29,854 bases of DNA from Gracilariopsis chorda (taxonomy: Eukaryota; Rhodophyta; Florideophyceae; Gracilariales; Gracilariaceae), in NCBI GenBank assembly GCA_003194525.1, contig NBIV01000515.1, forward strand, positions 1 to 29,854, given 5' to 3'. This document shows positions 19,791 to 29,372 of the stretch, one piece after another. Within the stretch, counting starts at the first letter, position 1. Every line of letters begins with the position of its first letter. The notes beneath the pieces were generated by a model, which made no database searches, was not told where the DNA came from, and saw only the letters and a program-made list of their open reading frames with translations. The position numbers were made by a program, and so were the translations under genes.

Positions 19791-20497
19791 AAAGCCCGTT
19801 TTGCTGACCACAAGAAGAAGTCTCAAATGGTTATGTACAAAGCCAGAAATCCAAAATTCAGAACACAAGAGAGCCAGTGAAGCCACCTAACGAATACCGG
19901 TTTGTTCAAACTGGTCAATCTTACGCAGCGGTGAAAAATGCACGCAACTGAGAAGTTGTTGTAACACCCCTTTGTGTGAAATCATTTTGCGGTTGGGTGA
20001 GTACCGCATTGGCGGATCACGCTCGGACTACCAATGAGCCCAAAGGATCATGCGTTCCATCAGTCGCAGTGTGCCGTCCTTCCGTCAAAGGAAGGTGACA
20101 TGGATCAGCCCCTGAGACTGCTTCCGGGAGCTCATACTTCGGATCAGAGTTCTGCTTTGGCGACCAACATAGGCGTCCTAATCACGCACATAAGGCACAT
20201 AACGAACATCAACAGCATCATACACAACTTGTGCTGTGTGATATTCTGTGTCAAACCCAATATGAAGTATTCCGTGTCGTTTGAAAGTGAAAGCCAGCAG
20301 AGCCCCCGCCCTCTCGATGCGAGCAGGCGCTTCCCAAGTCGTATACTCTTAATCACAAGGACAATGACATAAATCAGGGCTTAAGCAGTTCCTTGAGATG
20401 CAACAGTGAGCATGTGTATGGCTCTATACTCGCTGGTCACTATCATTGCTCTGTGTATTTGAAGAGCGAAGGAGGCCATGTCTTTGAAATGTTTCTG
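19791..20497. other. Intergenic stretch without supported gene
   Basis: A 112-residue plus-strand ORF (20034-20372) has no recognisable domain and no clear relation to either neighbour. No repeat or RNA gene is seen. The stretch holds the 3' flanks of the long decayed gene and of ALG2, which are convergent. Confidence 0.35.
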
Positions 20498-21807
20498 CTA
20501 TACTTCTGCAATTTCCAAAAGCAATTTATGCAGTGCTGTACCTAAGACCTCCCTCGAAAAGTATTGCTCAACTCTTCGACAGTCTTCTGCACCCATTTCA
20601 ATACTCTTCTGAGGATCACGGACTAATTCCAACACAGCGCGTCCAAACTCCTCTGCAGAGTCTTTGCACAATAATCCAGACTTAAGATGATCCACGGTCT
20701 CCAGCGGAGCCCCAGAGTTAACTGCGATAATTGGAACTCACGCTCCCATAGCCTCCAAGGGCAAAATTCCAAAATGTTCACTGGTAGGTGTGTAAAGAAC
20801 AACAAGAGGTTCGCGAAACAAGGAACGCCGACGCTCATCCGAGATGTTCTTTAGCATCGTGACGCGGTCTTGCAGTTTGTGAAGATTGAAAAAGTCGCGA
20901 ATCTCTTCAAAGTAGTTGACAGTTTCGGCAGGTCTGGTGTCATGCCCGCCAGCTATGACGGGTCTAACTTTAGCATCATGTTGTGCTCGTAGGTACGCCA
21001 ATGTTTCAACTGCAAGTAATACGTTCTTCTTTCTCCCATATCGACTAAGAGAAAGCAGCGGATTGGAGGGATTGCGACCTGTTACGGCGTTTGGCAAAGA
21101 CAGGCATGGATAGATGAGACGGGGCTCGCTTAGATGTGGGAAGGTGCTTGTAAAGGCGTTAGATTTGAGGCGTGAACTGCATGCCACACGAATGGCAAGC
21201 CTAAGTGAGAAGACCTCTAAGGCATCAACTAAAGTTCGGTATATCCGCTTCAACCAGGACTGTTGTGAATATGGAGAGAGGCTTCGTGCTAGCAGCTTAT
21301 CTGGATAGTGCCAATAGAATAATGATTTGGATCAAAACAAGGCAAGAACAAGAATTGGCAAGGATAAGATGTCTACCACGGCAAAATCAAAGCGGCAGAA
21401 CAGGCGTGCGTATAAATCAAGAATAGTGCTTCGAAGGGGAGCAAGAGCGGCCTGCACACGAACAACAAAGTGGTTAGGAAAACAGTTGATAACGAGCTGG
21501 CGGAGAGACGGAGATATGGGGCTCAGGGATTGAAGAAGCGTACCTGGAAGGGTCCCAAAAGTGAGCGCGGTGTAGTTGGAGAGATGCATTCTACTCCGGC
21601 TCGGGGCGAAAGACGGGCGACATCATCAAAACCGCGGGAGGGGTCGAAATATTGGGTGAGAATGGTTGTATGATGGCCCTTGTCTTGGAGCGAAATAGCA
21701 GCATCGATGATGAAACGCTCGGCACCTTCAATGCCGAGATCAGGGTGGATGAAGATGACGTGCATGACGGACATAGGCTGGCTGCTGAAACATACAAAGC
21801 GGTGCAT
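20498..21807 (-). pseudogene. ALG2: ALG2-type alpha-1,3/1,6-mannosyltransferase with a 92-nt intron and two in-frame TGA
   Basis: Exon 1 (21807-21544; later ATGs at 21774 and 21765 are also possible) reads VIFIHPDLGIEGAERFIIDAA, the ALG2 donor-side motif, where the usual G-I-G-G-A-E-R has one Gly changed to Glu. Exon 2 (21451-20498) has KSLFYWHYPDKLL, LKRIYRTLVDALEVF, LLSLSRYGRKKNVLLAVE, VIAGGHD, and the GT4 E-x7-E box EHFGILPLE. It ends with IIAVNSGAPLETVDHLKSGLLC and TAA. TGA 21332-21334 falls at a position usually basic, and TGA 20738-20740 follows EAMGA before VP. Both are one C->T step from CGA, though GGA is also possible for the second. Total about 405 codons, close to full length. ALG2 adds two mannoses to the lipid-linked oligosaccharide on the cytosolic ER face. 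As written, the gene would be truncated. Confidence 0.85.
21452..21543 (-). other. Spliceosomal intron in ALG2 (92 nt)
   Basis: Minus strand: donor CCAG|GTACGC, acceptor GTGTGCAG|GCC, with CTAAC about 20 bases before the acceptor and a T-rich stretch between. Removing it joins LLGPFQ to AALAPLRS in phase 0, as the ALG2 family reads (PRS-hydrophobic-G-x-F then a Leu/Arg helix). The length is not a multiple of 3, which matches the observed frame change. Confidence 0.75.
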
Positions 21808-22270
21808 GAGAGGACGTGACTAGTTGGGTGATCAGAAGTGGATCGAAACTTTGCTGTACGAATATCGATTGTTATACCCTGGATGCCAACCGTGATAGGG
21901 TATCTGACGTGAGGGTATACTCGAAATGGTGAGACGAAACCAGATGGTGCGCAAAAAAGTTGCGTCACGGCTCGATGTGCAAGAGAAAGCGAGCTCCGTA
22001 CATAAGCGGTGTACAAACATTTACGACAATGGCTATCCTCAAGGTTACAATACTTTTCCAGCAGCTGTATAATCGATCACTGAGCGGCCATTGGTAGTAT
22101 CACCGCCCTACGGAGACTACAGCCGGGGACTCTTGGCAATCAGACAAGCACTTCATGACCAAAATCAAGTGCAGATTGGGCTCACGGGGTCCTCATAAAT
22201 CATACAAACGGTATTTCCAAAACAAGTTAACTTATACAAAGAACAACAAGCGCCTTGACGGTATGCATGA
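21808..22270. other. Intergenic stretch between ALG2 and the Hsp20-like gene
   Basis: About 460 bases with no supported coding region. Probably the ALG2 promoter side and the 3' flank of the minus-strand Hsp20-like gene. No repeats seen. Confidence 0.35.
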
Positions 22271-22780
22271 TCACACCTCAACCGAGATCTTGCTGTGTTC
22301 ATGTCTCTGTATGACGGGGATGCGAAGCGCAGGCACGCCGTCTCGATACTCGCTGACAGAGATGTTGGGAATATCAGCATCATGCCCCAACCTGAGCTCC
22401 AGATCGTATTTGACCATGTCACGTTACTCTTCCTCCGTTCTGACGACGGTTTACTTCGATGTTGATGTTCTTTTCGACGCCGGGTATTTCGACGTACAAA
22501 TCACCCTCCATCTTGTCTGACTCAAAGTAGTAGTTGGGCTCTACAAACGGAGTGGAAGCCTCCTTTTCCTTCCCCACAGCGCGCCCGCGCCATAGGTGAT
22601 GTCCGTGGCCGTGATGGCCATGATGGCCATGTCCATGGCCCCAGAAAAGAGACAGCGGAGCAGCTAGAGTGCGTGCGATGTTTGGGAATATGAGAACGTT
22701 AAGCAGCGAAGGTGATGAAGGAAGCGTGATAGGGATGGATTTAATGGCGGGTGCATGAGAACGGTAGGCACGGGTTGTGA
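22271..22780 (-). pseudogene. Hsp20-like protein with His/Gly-rich segment, frameshifted, no start found
   Basis: The minus-strand frame from about 22780 to TGA 22419-22421 reads a hydrophobic N-terminal stretch, then LFWGHGHGHHGHHGHGHH (about 22600-22650). Next are PNYYFESDK and GDLYVEIPGVEKNINIEV, the first strands of an alpha-crystallin domain (x-V-x-V/I-P-G-V-x-K-x-x-I-x-V). A different frame then reads KYDLELRLGHDADIP, SVSEYRDGV and ALRIPVIQ, the later strands, and ends at TGA 22271-22273. The change at 22410-22422 is an indel. No ATG is available at the N-terminal end. The family is small heat-shock chaperones that bind unfolding proteins; this is a divergent member. It is head-to-head with the next gene. 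Confidence 0.5.
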
Positions 22781-23370
22781 AATGAGGAAGGTTTCAAGCG
22801 GTGCGGTGCGGACAGCTGACGCATGTACGCTTCGTTGGAGCGCATGATACACCACGACGTCAATGATCAATTCAGCGGTTGCACATGAAGTGCAGAGCGC
22901 CGCCGGGCCGCTGGCGGGGACGGAATGGAAGGCTCCGTCACCGCATGCGCGCAACTTAGGAGATGCGCTCAGATTTTTCTTTGGTTCGGTTGCAGTCAGG
23001 TGGAACCAATCGCGGACGGCCGAGTGGAGAGCGCTCATGTCTGTTTGAACTGGTAAAAATTTGGAAAGCACCGAGAATGATCGCGTGCCCCTCCAGCACT
23101 CGAGCCCCTTATTGCCGGCTTGTACCGAGGTCTGGGTGCCTCTCGATCTTGCTCGCCAACCTTTCTGTGCCTCTCTGACTCTGACCCCCTTTCTCACTTG
23201 CACAATGCTATCATCATGTCTCCCTCCCTTCCGCTCACAGCATCTATGAGAGCGCTGCCTCTCTCACTGCCTCCTGTCTTGTCTCACCCTCTCTCATCTC
23301 ATCCTCCCTCCACTCACCTTTTTACACAATTCAATTCTTTTGAAGCTCACTGTTATCAAATCAATTTATA
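22781..23370. promoter_or_regulatory. Shared upstream region of two divergent Hsp20-like genes, with long pyrimidine tract
   Basis: About 590 bases between divergent genes. From about 23150 to 23335 the plus strand is strongly C+T biased (repeated CTCTCT, CCTCC), ending about 35 bases before ATG 23371. No canonical heat-shock element (alternating nGAAn blocks with 2-base gaps) was found by eye. TTCTTTTGAA at about 23335 has the wrong spacing. Confidence 0.4.
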
Positions 23371-24031
23371 ATGCCCGTATTCTGCGCATCCCGCTTCGCC
23401 CCGTACACTTTCTTCGTCGAGACCAAGAATTCCGCCAAGTCCCGTAACGCGGCTACCCACACTTATGAGTATCGTGCCGCCAAATACTCACGACAAACTA
23501 TCGAGTCCGAAACATTTCTGCAAGTCAATCTCCCCCGCATGAATAAGAGCAATGTATCCGTCGAATTACATGGACACCGGATGACAGTCACTGGAAAGAA
23601 ATACCGACCCACTGTTTCCACCTCCGAAAAGTTCCAACCAACCGGACCGCAGAGCCCCATCAAGAAGGCCAAGACGGACGGACCGCAACAACCACACAGA
23701 GCCGCCGTCGAGGGAACAGGCCAAACACGAAGGCGAGCCTGTCGTTGTGTATGAGCGAACTTTTGTTCTTGCGCGCAACATGAATAGGGACGCTGAGGGC
23801 TCCAGACTTTGCGAACGGATGTCAATACTCCGGCGTGGAACCTTCCCTATGCAAACTCGAAGCAGTCGTTGCACAGCAACACAAAACCCCAAAACCCGCA
23901 AAGTGACCGCAATAACCGATTCCGGCGGCTCCATCTGGTCCAAAGAGGGGAGGGCTGCACACGTATACGCAGACAGCAGAGAAAATGAAGCTCGTCTCAT
24001 GACCCTCAAGTCAGACGTTCTTACACGGTAA
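23371..24031 (+). pseudogene. Small heat-shock protein (Hsp20/alpha-crystallin type), frameshifted
   Basis: Frame from ATG 23371 gives RFAPYTFFVE, TYEYRAAKYSRQ, then ESETFLQVNLPRMNKSNVSVELHGHRMTV, the first strands of the alpha-crystallin domain. A Pro/Lys/Gln-rich insert follows. Near 23698 reading changes frame (one base lost), and EGEPVVVYERTFVLARNM continues the domain (the R-x-F-x-L-P-x-N region). After about 23800 the remaining I-x-I/V-P-like part is spread over other frames. TAA 24029-24031 ends the frame but is unlikely to be the true end. The role would be an ATP-independent chaperone in cytosol or plastid. The long insert inside the domain is unusual for Hsp20. Confidence 0.65.
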
Positions 24032-24688
24032 TAGCTGTGGACTTCTTCCACACCACCTATTCGTCAATCAATGTCAGTGTTTGGGGTTACAGCCGAAATG
24101 GGTACCAAAAGCACTGCAGCTGACAGAATCCGCCACTTCAAGTTCGTTCTCTACGCCAGACATTGAAATGGAGAAAACGGAGTAGGGTTACAACATAAGG
24201 AGGTGAGGTCTGACATAGCCATTGCTAGACTACCCTGTCAGTTGGAACTTCGAGGCGACTTTACAATGATACAGGGCAAAAGATCGTGACGCAGCTTCGG
24301 CGCTTGAAGCACGTATCTTTCTTCCTTTCTGCTCGTCTCAACCGTATAATCCACTGCTAGTTCTCCAAGCGAGAGCACCGTGAAGAACAACAATTCTGTT
24401 TTCTCTTCATAATTCACTCCCCACAGTTCTTCGTGATTACCAAGCACATTTTATCCCAACCACGGTTGCAGCAACTCCGTTTTTTCTGTTGTTTCTACTC
24501 CCCTTAATCTTCATTGATCCTGCTGATGCTACAGCAACCCCAGAACGATGCAATGGCACTCTCTCGGCCCTACTCGCAGAAACCACGACAGGAAAGGTAT
24601 TCAGTTGGTTGGGCGACTGCTATCGCCTGGTACCCACAAACAAAGTCAGTTGAAGAATGGCTCTTATTGAAATCCACTAGGATCACCT
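24032..24688. other. Intergenic stretch without supported gene
   Basis: About 650 bases. Short ORFs on both strands lack recognisable motifs. No repeat, RNA gene or transposon end is evident. Confidence 0.35.
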
Positions 24689-25673
24689 TCAGTTCCGCCT
24701 CGGTGCGTTGGAACCACCACGCTTTCTAATACCGGAACGAATGCGACTGTAGCCTCTAACGCTACTACCAGACGCTTGTCTTCTTCGAGTTGCGCTGCGC
24801 TGAGGAACATTTTGCAGGTGCGGTTGTCCAGATGTACTACGGCGTTCGATATTTGGCTGAGCTACAGGTATAGATTCCGTTGCAGACTGAGTGATTGAAC
24901 GTATACTCTCAGCTGGCACATGTGAATTCGGTACTTCGGGTTGAACTGACTCTCTCTCTTCCGTCAGCAATGGAACAGATGTGGAGAATACAGGTGTTAT
25001 CTCATCATCGTCATCGATTTCAATTGCACAACCTCTAATGCTCTGCTCAAGATTTCGGGGAACTGGCGGCATGATATCTCCTGCATCGTCATTCCGTTCT
25101 CGTCGCGGATGAGAGGCAGTATCTGCCCCTTCTTGAGTCGAATTGTTTCTGGGAACTGCAGCTGAGAGGATATCACTGGGTCGTGCTTCCAGACGTGGAA
25201 CACTACGACCAGTATTGTAGCTCCGGTCCCGCCTGAGGCTCTCTTGTATGAGCATGTTTACGGCCCATTGACCCTCCGCCTTCCGAAGAATCCGATAATG
25301 TCTTTCGATTTTGGATCGCAGCTCTACCACAACACTTGCGTGATTCCGAACCAGTGAACGGTAAGTCAGCGTGCCATTATCTGGTAAGTTACTTGTGCAA
25401 TACAGATACTCCCTTATACTTCGCATTGCAGCAAACACAAATTCCTCAGAAAGAGGATAATCAGGACGATACTCACGACGTTCCAGGACTGCCATTTTTC
25501 GGTTGAATACCTCCCGCATGCGTTTCTGTGAGCCTTTACCTTCCACACCAGAACTGTTCCTTCGTCGGGACTCGGCCCGAGTAGGAATTGAAAAGAACGC
25601 GTTCCTCCCCCACTAGGGTGGTGCCTGCTGAGCTAGGTTGCGGGTTTTGAACGGATTGGTTAGGGGCAGTCAT
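24689..25673 (-). pseudogene. Basic/acidic accessory protein next to the CACTA element, frameshifted, unknown function
   Basis: The minus-strand frame from about 25546 to 24689 (285 codons if GTG is counted; first ATG near 25516) has an N-terminal helical domain (EEFVFAAMRSIREYLY, SLVRNHASVVVELRSKIERHY, WAVNMLIQESLRR). A Ser/Pro/Arg linker, an acidic patch (IEIDDDDEI) and a strongly basic Arg-rich tail ending RKRGGSNAPRRN follow. A second frame (to 25877) overlaps upstream and reads MTAPNQSVQNPQPS and RVLFNSYSGRVPTKE, likely the original N-terminus, joined by an indel near 25540. I do not recognise the family. Position beside, and divergent from, the transposase suggests an element-encoded DNA-binding accessory protein, by analogy to CACTA elements with two proteins; that is inference. 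Confidence 0.4.
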
Positions 25674-26078
25674 CAGGGTTGTCGATGTTCCAGACTGTGA
25701 GACACAGACGTTTAAATATGTAGGAGAAGCAAGGAGTGGGAGGCCAACAAGCCTGCCACACAACTGTGAAATGGAAAAGAGAGGGACTTGTATCGTTCCG
25801 GTCGTTGGAGTGGCGTATTTATACATTTCGGATGAGTACAGTTTCGTTTCGGAAAGGCGGGAGTCCGTTCTCCACATGACCTATAACTGATTCATGATAT
25901 CCTGAAACGTACGTGCACTAAATTTTGACTTCGTATTTGCACTTTCCCTTCTCTAACCAACGTAACCTGTAATCACCTTGCACGCATGACTTCGAGGCAA
26001 CGCTTTCGTCAAAAATGCAGGTACTAGAGCGTCTGGGAGTGCCTTCGTTGGCCTGGAAGTTTTGTACGGGGGAGGAAA

Positions 26079-26588
26079 GTGCAAGCAGTGGAGCAAAGCT
26101 GTTCATCGAAAGGCAGTTGTAAGAGACGAAGAGCAACAGGTAACAAACATAGTGGAGCTCCAGGTACTCGGGTCGAGCAGCATTTTGATTCGTTGCCTAC
26201 ACCGTCGAAGAGAATGAAAAGCACAACATCCCTTGCAAGACCTTTTCAAGCGCTGGAATCAGACCACGGGAATGCTTCTTGCCCGAATTCAAAGAATTCA
26301 AAAGAGAACTCATCGAGTAATCCGTCACACGTTTATGATTGTGACCGTAGCTCTGGCCCCCCAAGAACCTGTGATATTATTCGCTACGATGAAGGACAAA
26401 GCCAGACTGCCCACAGAGCTCTGCAACAGCCACAGGACCACGCTTACGGTGTTATCGAACCCATGGATCGAGAAAGCATAGTTCGGGAAAACAATGTGGC
26501 CCAGCAACCAGCACAGGATCATCAGAGTGCTGAAGACGATGCTGGAAGAACGTATGGTTTGCCCTATATGGCGCAAATAGGAGACTGA
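26079..26588 (+). pseudogene. N-terminal part of the CACTA transposase region
   Basis: An open frame of about 169 codons, rich in Ser/Gln/Asp/Asn, with a basic cluster SCKRRRATGNKHSG near the start. It ends at TGA 26586-26588, and the next transposase piece starts at once in another frame. Composition and position fit the poorly conserved N-terminal segment of a TNP2-type protein. No separate domain is recognised. Confidence 0.4.
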
Positions 26589-26593
26589 GTGTA

Positions 26594-29372
26594 GTGTGGA
26601 TGTTGACATGCACAGGAATGAAGCCGAGCAAAACCTTTTTGCGTCAGAACAATTGGGATGTCGCTGAAACATTCATGGATGAATGCAGCCAATTCTCGGA
26701 GCCACAGAAACTCCGTCTTCCGACATGGGAGCTCATGACATCTAACTTTGTTGGCGGTCGTCCTTCTGGACACATGGAAGACCTGAGGGAGGCCGAGTCG
26801 AAACGGTTGATGGAAGTACTGTTCATAATCGAATTTGGAGGACTTTCCGAGAGTCAAGCACGGCGACTTTTGCGAACAAGTTTGATAGCTTCCAAATTTA
26901 GCTATGATGTGATCTGTCGTATAATAGGAAACGAGCAGGAGTGCGAAGATGCTTTGGAGCTATGTGCCGCCATGATCACGCGCCAGTTTTTGTACCACCC
27001 CTTCATGATGCACAGTGCCCAAGCCTTGGTTGTGACAGTCGCATCACCGTTCATCGCAAGTATTGGTACCGATTGATCTCAGAGCAGTTTCAGCGTTGTG
27101 CAGAGAGCTCAATTCCTTTGAGTGCCTTATGAAAGGATGCGTACAAGCCTATAACTCTATTGCTAATAACGAGACTGATATGCTGTATCTGGACTATTAC
27201 AGTGGCGAGTACTTCCGAGATAAGCACGGAGACCAAATGCTATCTTGGAACACAGAAGAGAAGCTTTACATTTTCTTATCCTTCTCCACGGATGGTGTCG
27301 AAGTGTACAGAGGCGAACGATGAAACGATCTCTGTGGCCTCTGATGTTCACAGTTTTGAATTATCCGCCTGAATATCGTTTTCAAGCTTCAAAACGCTCT
27401 TCTTTCGGGATTTGTTCCTGGATGTCATGATACAAAGAACTTTGACTGTTTCCTTGCGCCACTTGTCGAAGACCTACAGAAACTCGAAAAGGGGGTACCT
27501 ATGCTTTGTCATGATGGAACGGTTAGAACTGTATATGCATCGCTTCTATTCATCACCGCCGATTGGCCCGCTGCGAGCAAAATTCTTGGCACCAAGGGTC
27601 ATAACGCTGAGCTCCCGTGCCGAAAATGTCACAAGAAAGCCCGAAGAGTATCTGGTGGGGGAAGCCACCTTTGGCTACTTCCAGAACTAGTTTCCATGGC
27701 ACCACAGTCACAGCTATCACCAGATTACATCAAATCAGAGTGCCCTGTACCAAGAACAGAAAGAGGTATGAAGCTTGTATGGAATCGGTTGAATGCCGCC
27801 GTAAGCAGAGCAGCTCGGGATAGAATTGCAAAAGAGACAGGAGTGAAAAGGCGCCCACTTCTGACAAACCTTACGGTTGAGTTTGTGAGAGGTACCCCGT
27901 ATGATCCAATGCACTTATGGCTCCTTGGATGGGTTAAGCATCTCATTTCTCTTTGTACCGGTACACATCCAAAATGCTTCGAAAGGACGTACTCGTTTGT
28001 ACTTGATGAGCAGCTCATACGGTATGTTAACGATGCTCTTGCAGAGGGTTACAAGGGAATCCCGGCAGTATGGGGAAGACCGCCAGAGTCATTCAAATAC
28101 ATTGGTGGATACAAGGCGGAAGACTACAAAAACTTCGCTCTCTATTACGGATGTGTAGTGTTTCGCAGAAGGCCAATTGACAGACGTTTAGTATCGCTTT
28201 GGAATTTGACTTCAAGGATTACATTCATTCTTTTCGACCCCACACCCTCAAAGAATGATGCAAGGAGGCTTTCAGATTTGGTTGCGAACGCCCATTCTCT
28301 TTTCATCGATTTGTATTACAAATCAGGATCAAACGCCTTTGTGCTAACCCCTACAACCCATGCAATTCTCCATCTTCCCGAAATGTTGCGGGATTGCGGA
28401 CCGCTACGAAACGTGTCTCAGTTTCTTGTAGAGCGAGTTGCTGGAACGCTGAGTGAAATGAAGAGATCTACTCAGCGCCCTGAGGCAAACCTCTTTCACA
28501 AGACCCATAATTTGTTTGCACTGCGAATGATAGGTGGTGGAATGGGACAAGGGGTACAGAGCATGCCACGAAACCCAGTTTCTGGCGCCTCACACGGTTC
28601 TATGCACAGCTCAGAGTCTGACTATCCAGAAAGTATGCGAAGTTTCAGTGATGAGGTTCAATTCCAAAGTACGTTGAACGTGGCCACATCCCACGCGTGC
28701 TTCTACATCCTCGATACACGTATCTGGAAGGAGCTATGTTGTAGGTGGTGTCGAACGCATTAAGGATGTCACAGAATACCTCCAAGGCTACTCCCCGTCA
28801 CTGCACACGACATCCAGATCGCTGAACTCCGAATATTTCCGTGCGCCACCATAGCTAACGGAGACCAAAGTTTGGAGGCTTGAGAGTTTTGCTGAGTTTC
28901 AACGTCGAGCCAGGCAGGAGCGCCACCGTGCCCGTCAACGTTGCTGGATAGCTGCTCACTTTGTGAAAGAGGATTCCGTTGGCTCTTTGGAGGCAGGAAC
29001 ACAACTGTTTGAAGTATACTACGGGCGTATTGATGAGATTTGGAAGACAAGGGCAACGTATCGAAGACCAGGGAGCAGTTGAAGATCGTGGTAGAACTTC
29101 ATCTCGTTCGAGTTAATTGGATGTACGGTCTCCGGGTTGATGAACTTACTGGACAAGCATTTACTGATCTTAGTGGCAGGGAGCGAAGGGGGTCATTGCG
29201 AGACATTCGAAGGACCACTGAGGACATTTCCTGTGTAAACCGCCTCATTGGTTTCATGGACTACAACGGCAGACGTACATTTCTTGACTCAGTTCAGCTC
29301 GAATCTCAAAGCGAAGAAGGAAGAAATGGAGTTCTAAAAGGAGTCATCGGGCAAGTTCGTGGAGGTACGTGA
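26594..29372 (+). pseudogene. TNP2-type (Transposase_21) CACTA transposase, frame-broken
   Basis: Pieces in order: 26594-27076 (FIIEFGGLSESQARRLLRTSL); 27063-27323 in a second frame, ending FSTDGVEVYRGER with the likely first catalytic Asp; 27290-27390 in a third frame (SLWPLMFTVLNYPPEYRF). Then 27380-28680 has LLSGFVPGCHDTKNFDCFLAPLVEDL, TADWPAASKILGTKGH, LPCRKCHKKAR, TPYDPMHLWLLGWVKHL, HAILHLPEMLRDCGPLRNVSQFLVER and the Glu-rich GTLSEMKRSTQ. Then come 28680-29025 in another frame with TAG 28852-28854, and 29030-29372 (VELHLVRVNWMYGLRVDELTGQ). S/L-TDG, the F-P-A region, the C-x-x-C element and the final HLPE/GP..x..ER block are TNP2 hallmarks. About five frame changes remain. The enzyme would cut and paste elements with CACTA ends. 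Confidence 0.78.

Larger units (their letters stand above)
25916..29372 (+). mobile_element. CACTA (En/Spm) DNA transposon, coding part; right end not in window
   Basis: Defined by the TNP2-type transposase at about 26079-29372. A CACTA pentamer at 25916-25920 is a candidate left terminus, but this word is common, and no matching TAGTG end was found between 29373 and 29854. If the minus-strand ORF at 24689-25673 belongs to the element, the left end lies further left. Confidence 0.5.

Noticed and set aside
4277..19893. 16-base exact match TGAAGCCACCTAACGA at 4277 and 19878
   Set aside because: Flanks are unrelated. One match of this length is not far from chance in 30 kb, and it gives no sign of gypsy sequence at 19.9 kb.
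20034..20372. 112-codon plus-strand ORF between the long decayed gene and ALG2
   Set aside because: No motif, no neighbour relation and ordinary length for chance in this composition.
8840..21807. Reassigned genetic code (TAA/TAG read as Gln)
   Set aside because: Several in-frame TAA/TAG could stand for Gln, but TGA stops, an ATA start, Trp-position stops and many frameshifts also occur, and plausible genuine ends use TAA and TAG. Mutation explains more. A tRNA-Gln with UUA/CUA anticodon and intact genes with TAA at Gln sites would revive the idea.
22664..23203. 179-codon minus-strand ORF
   Set aside because: Its low-complexity translation overlaps the His-rich Hsp20-like frame, which has the better domain match. 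Most of it is upstream non-coding DNA.
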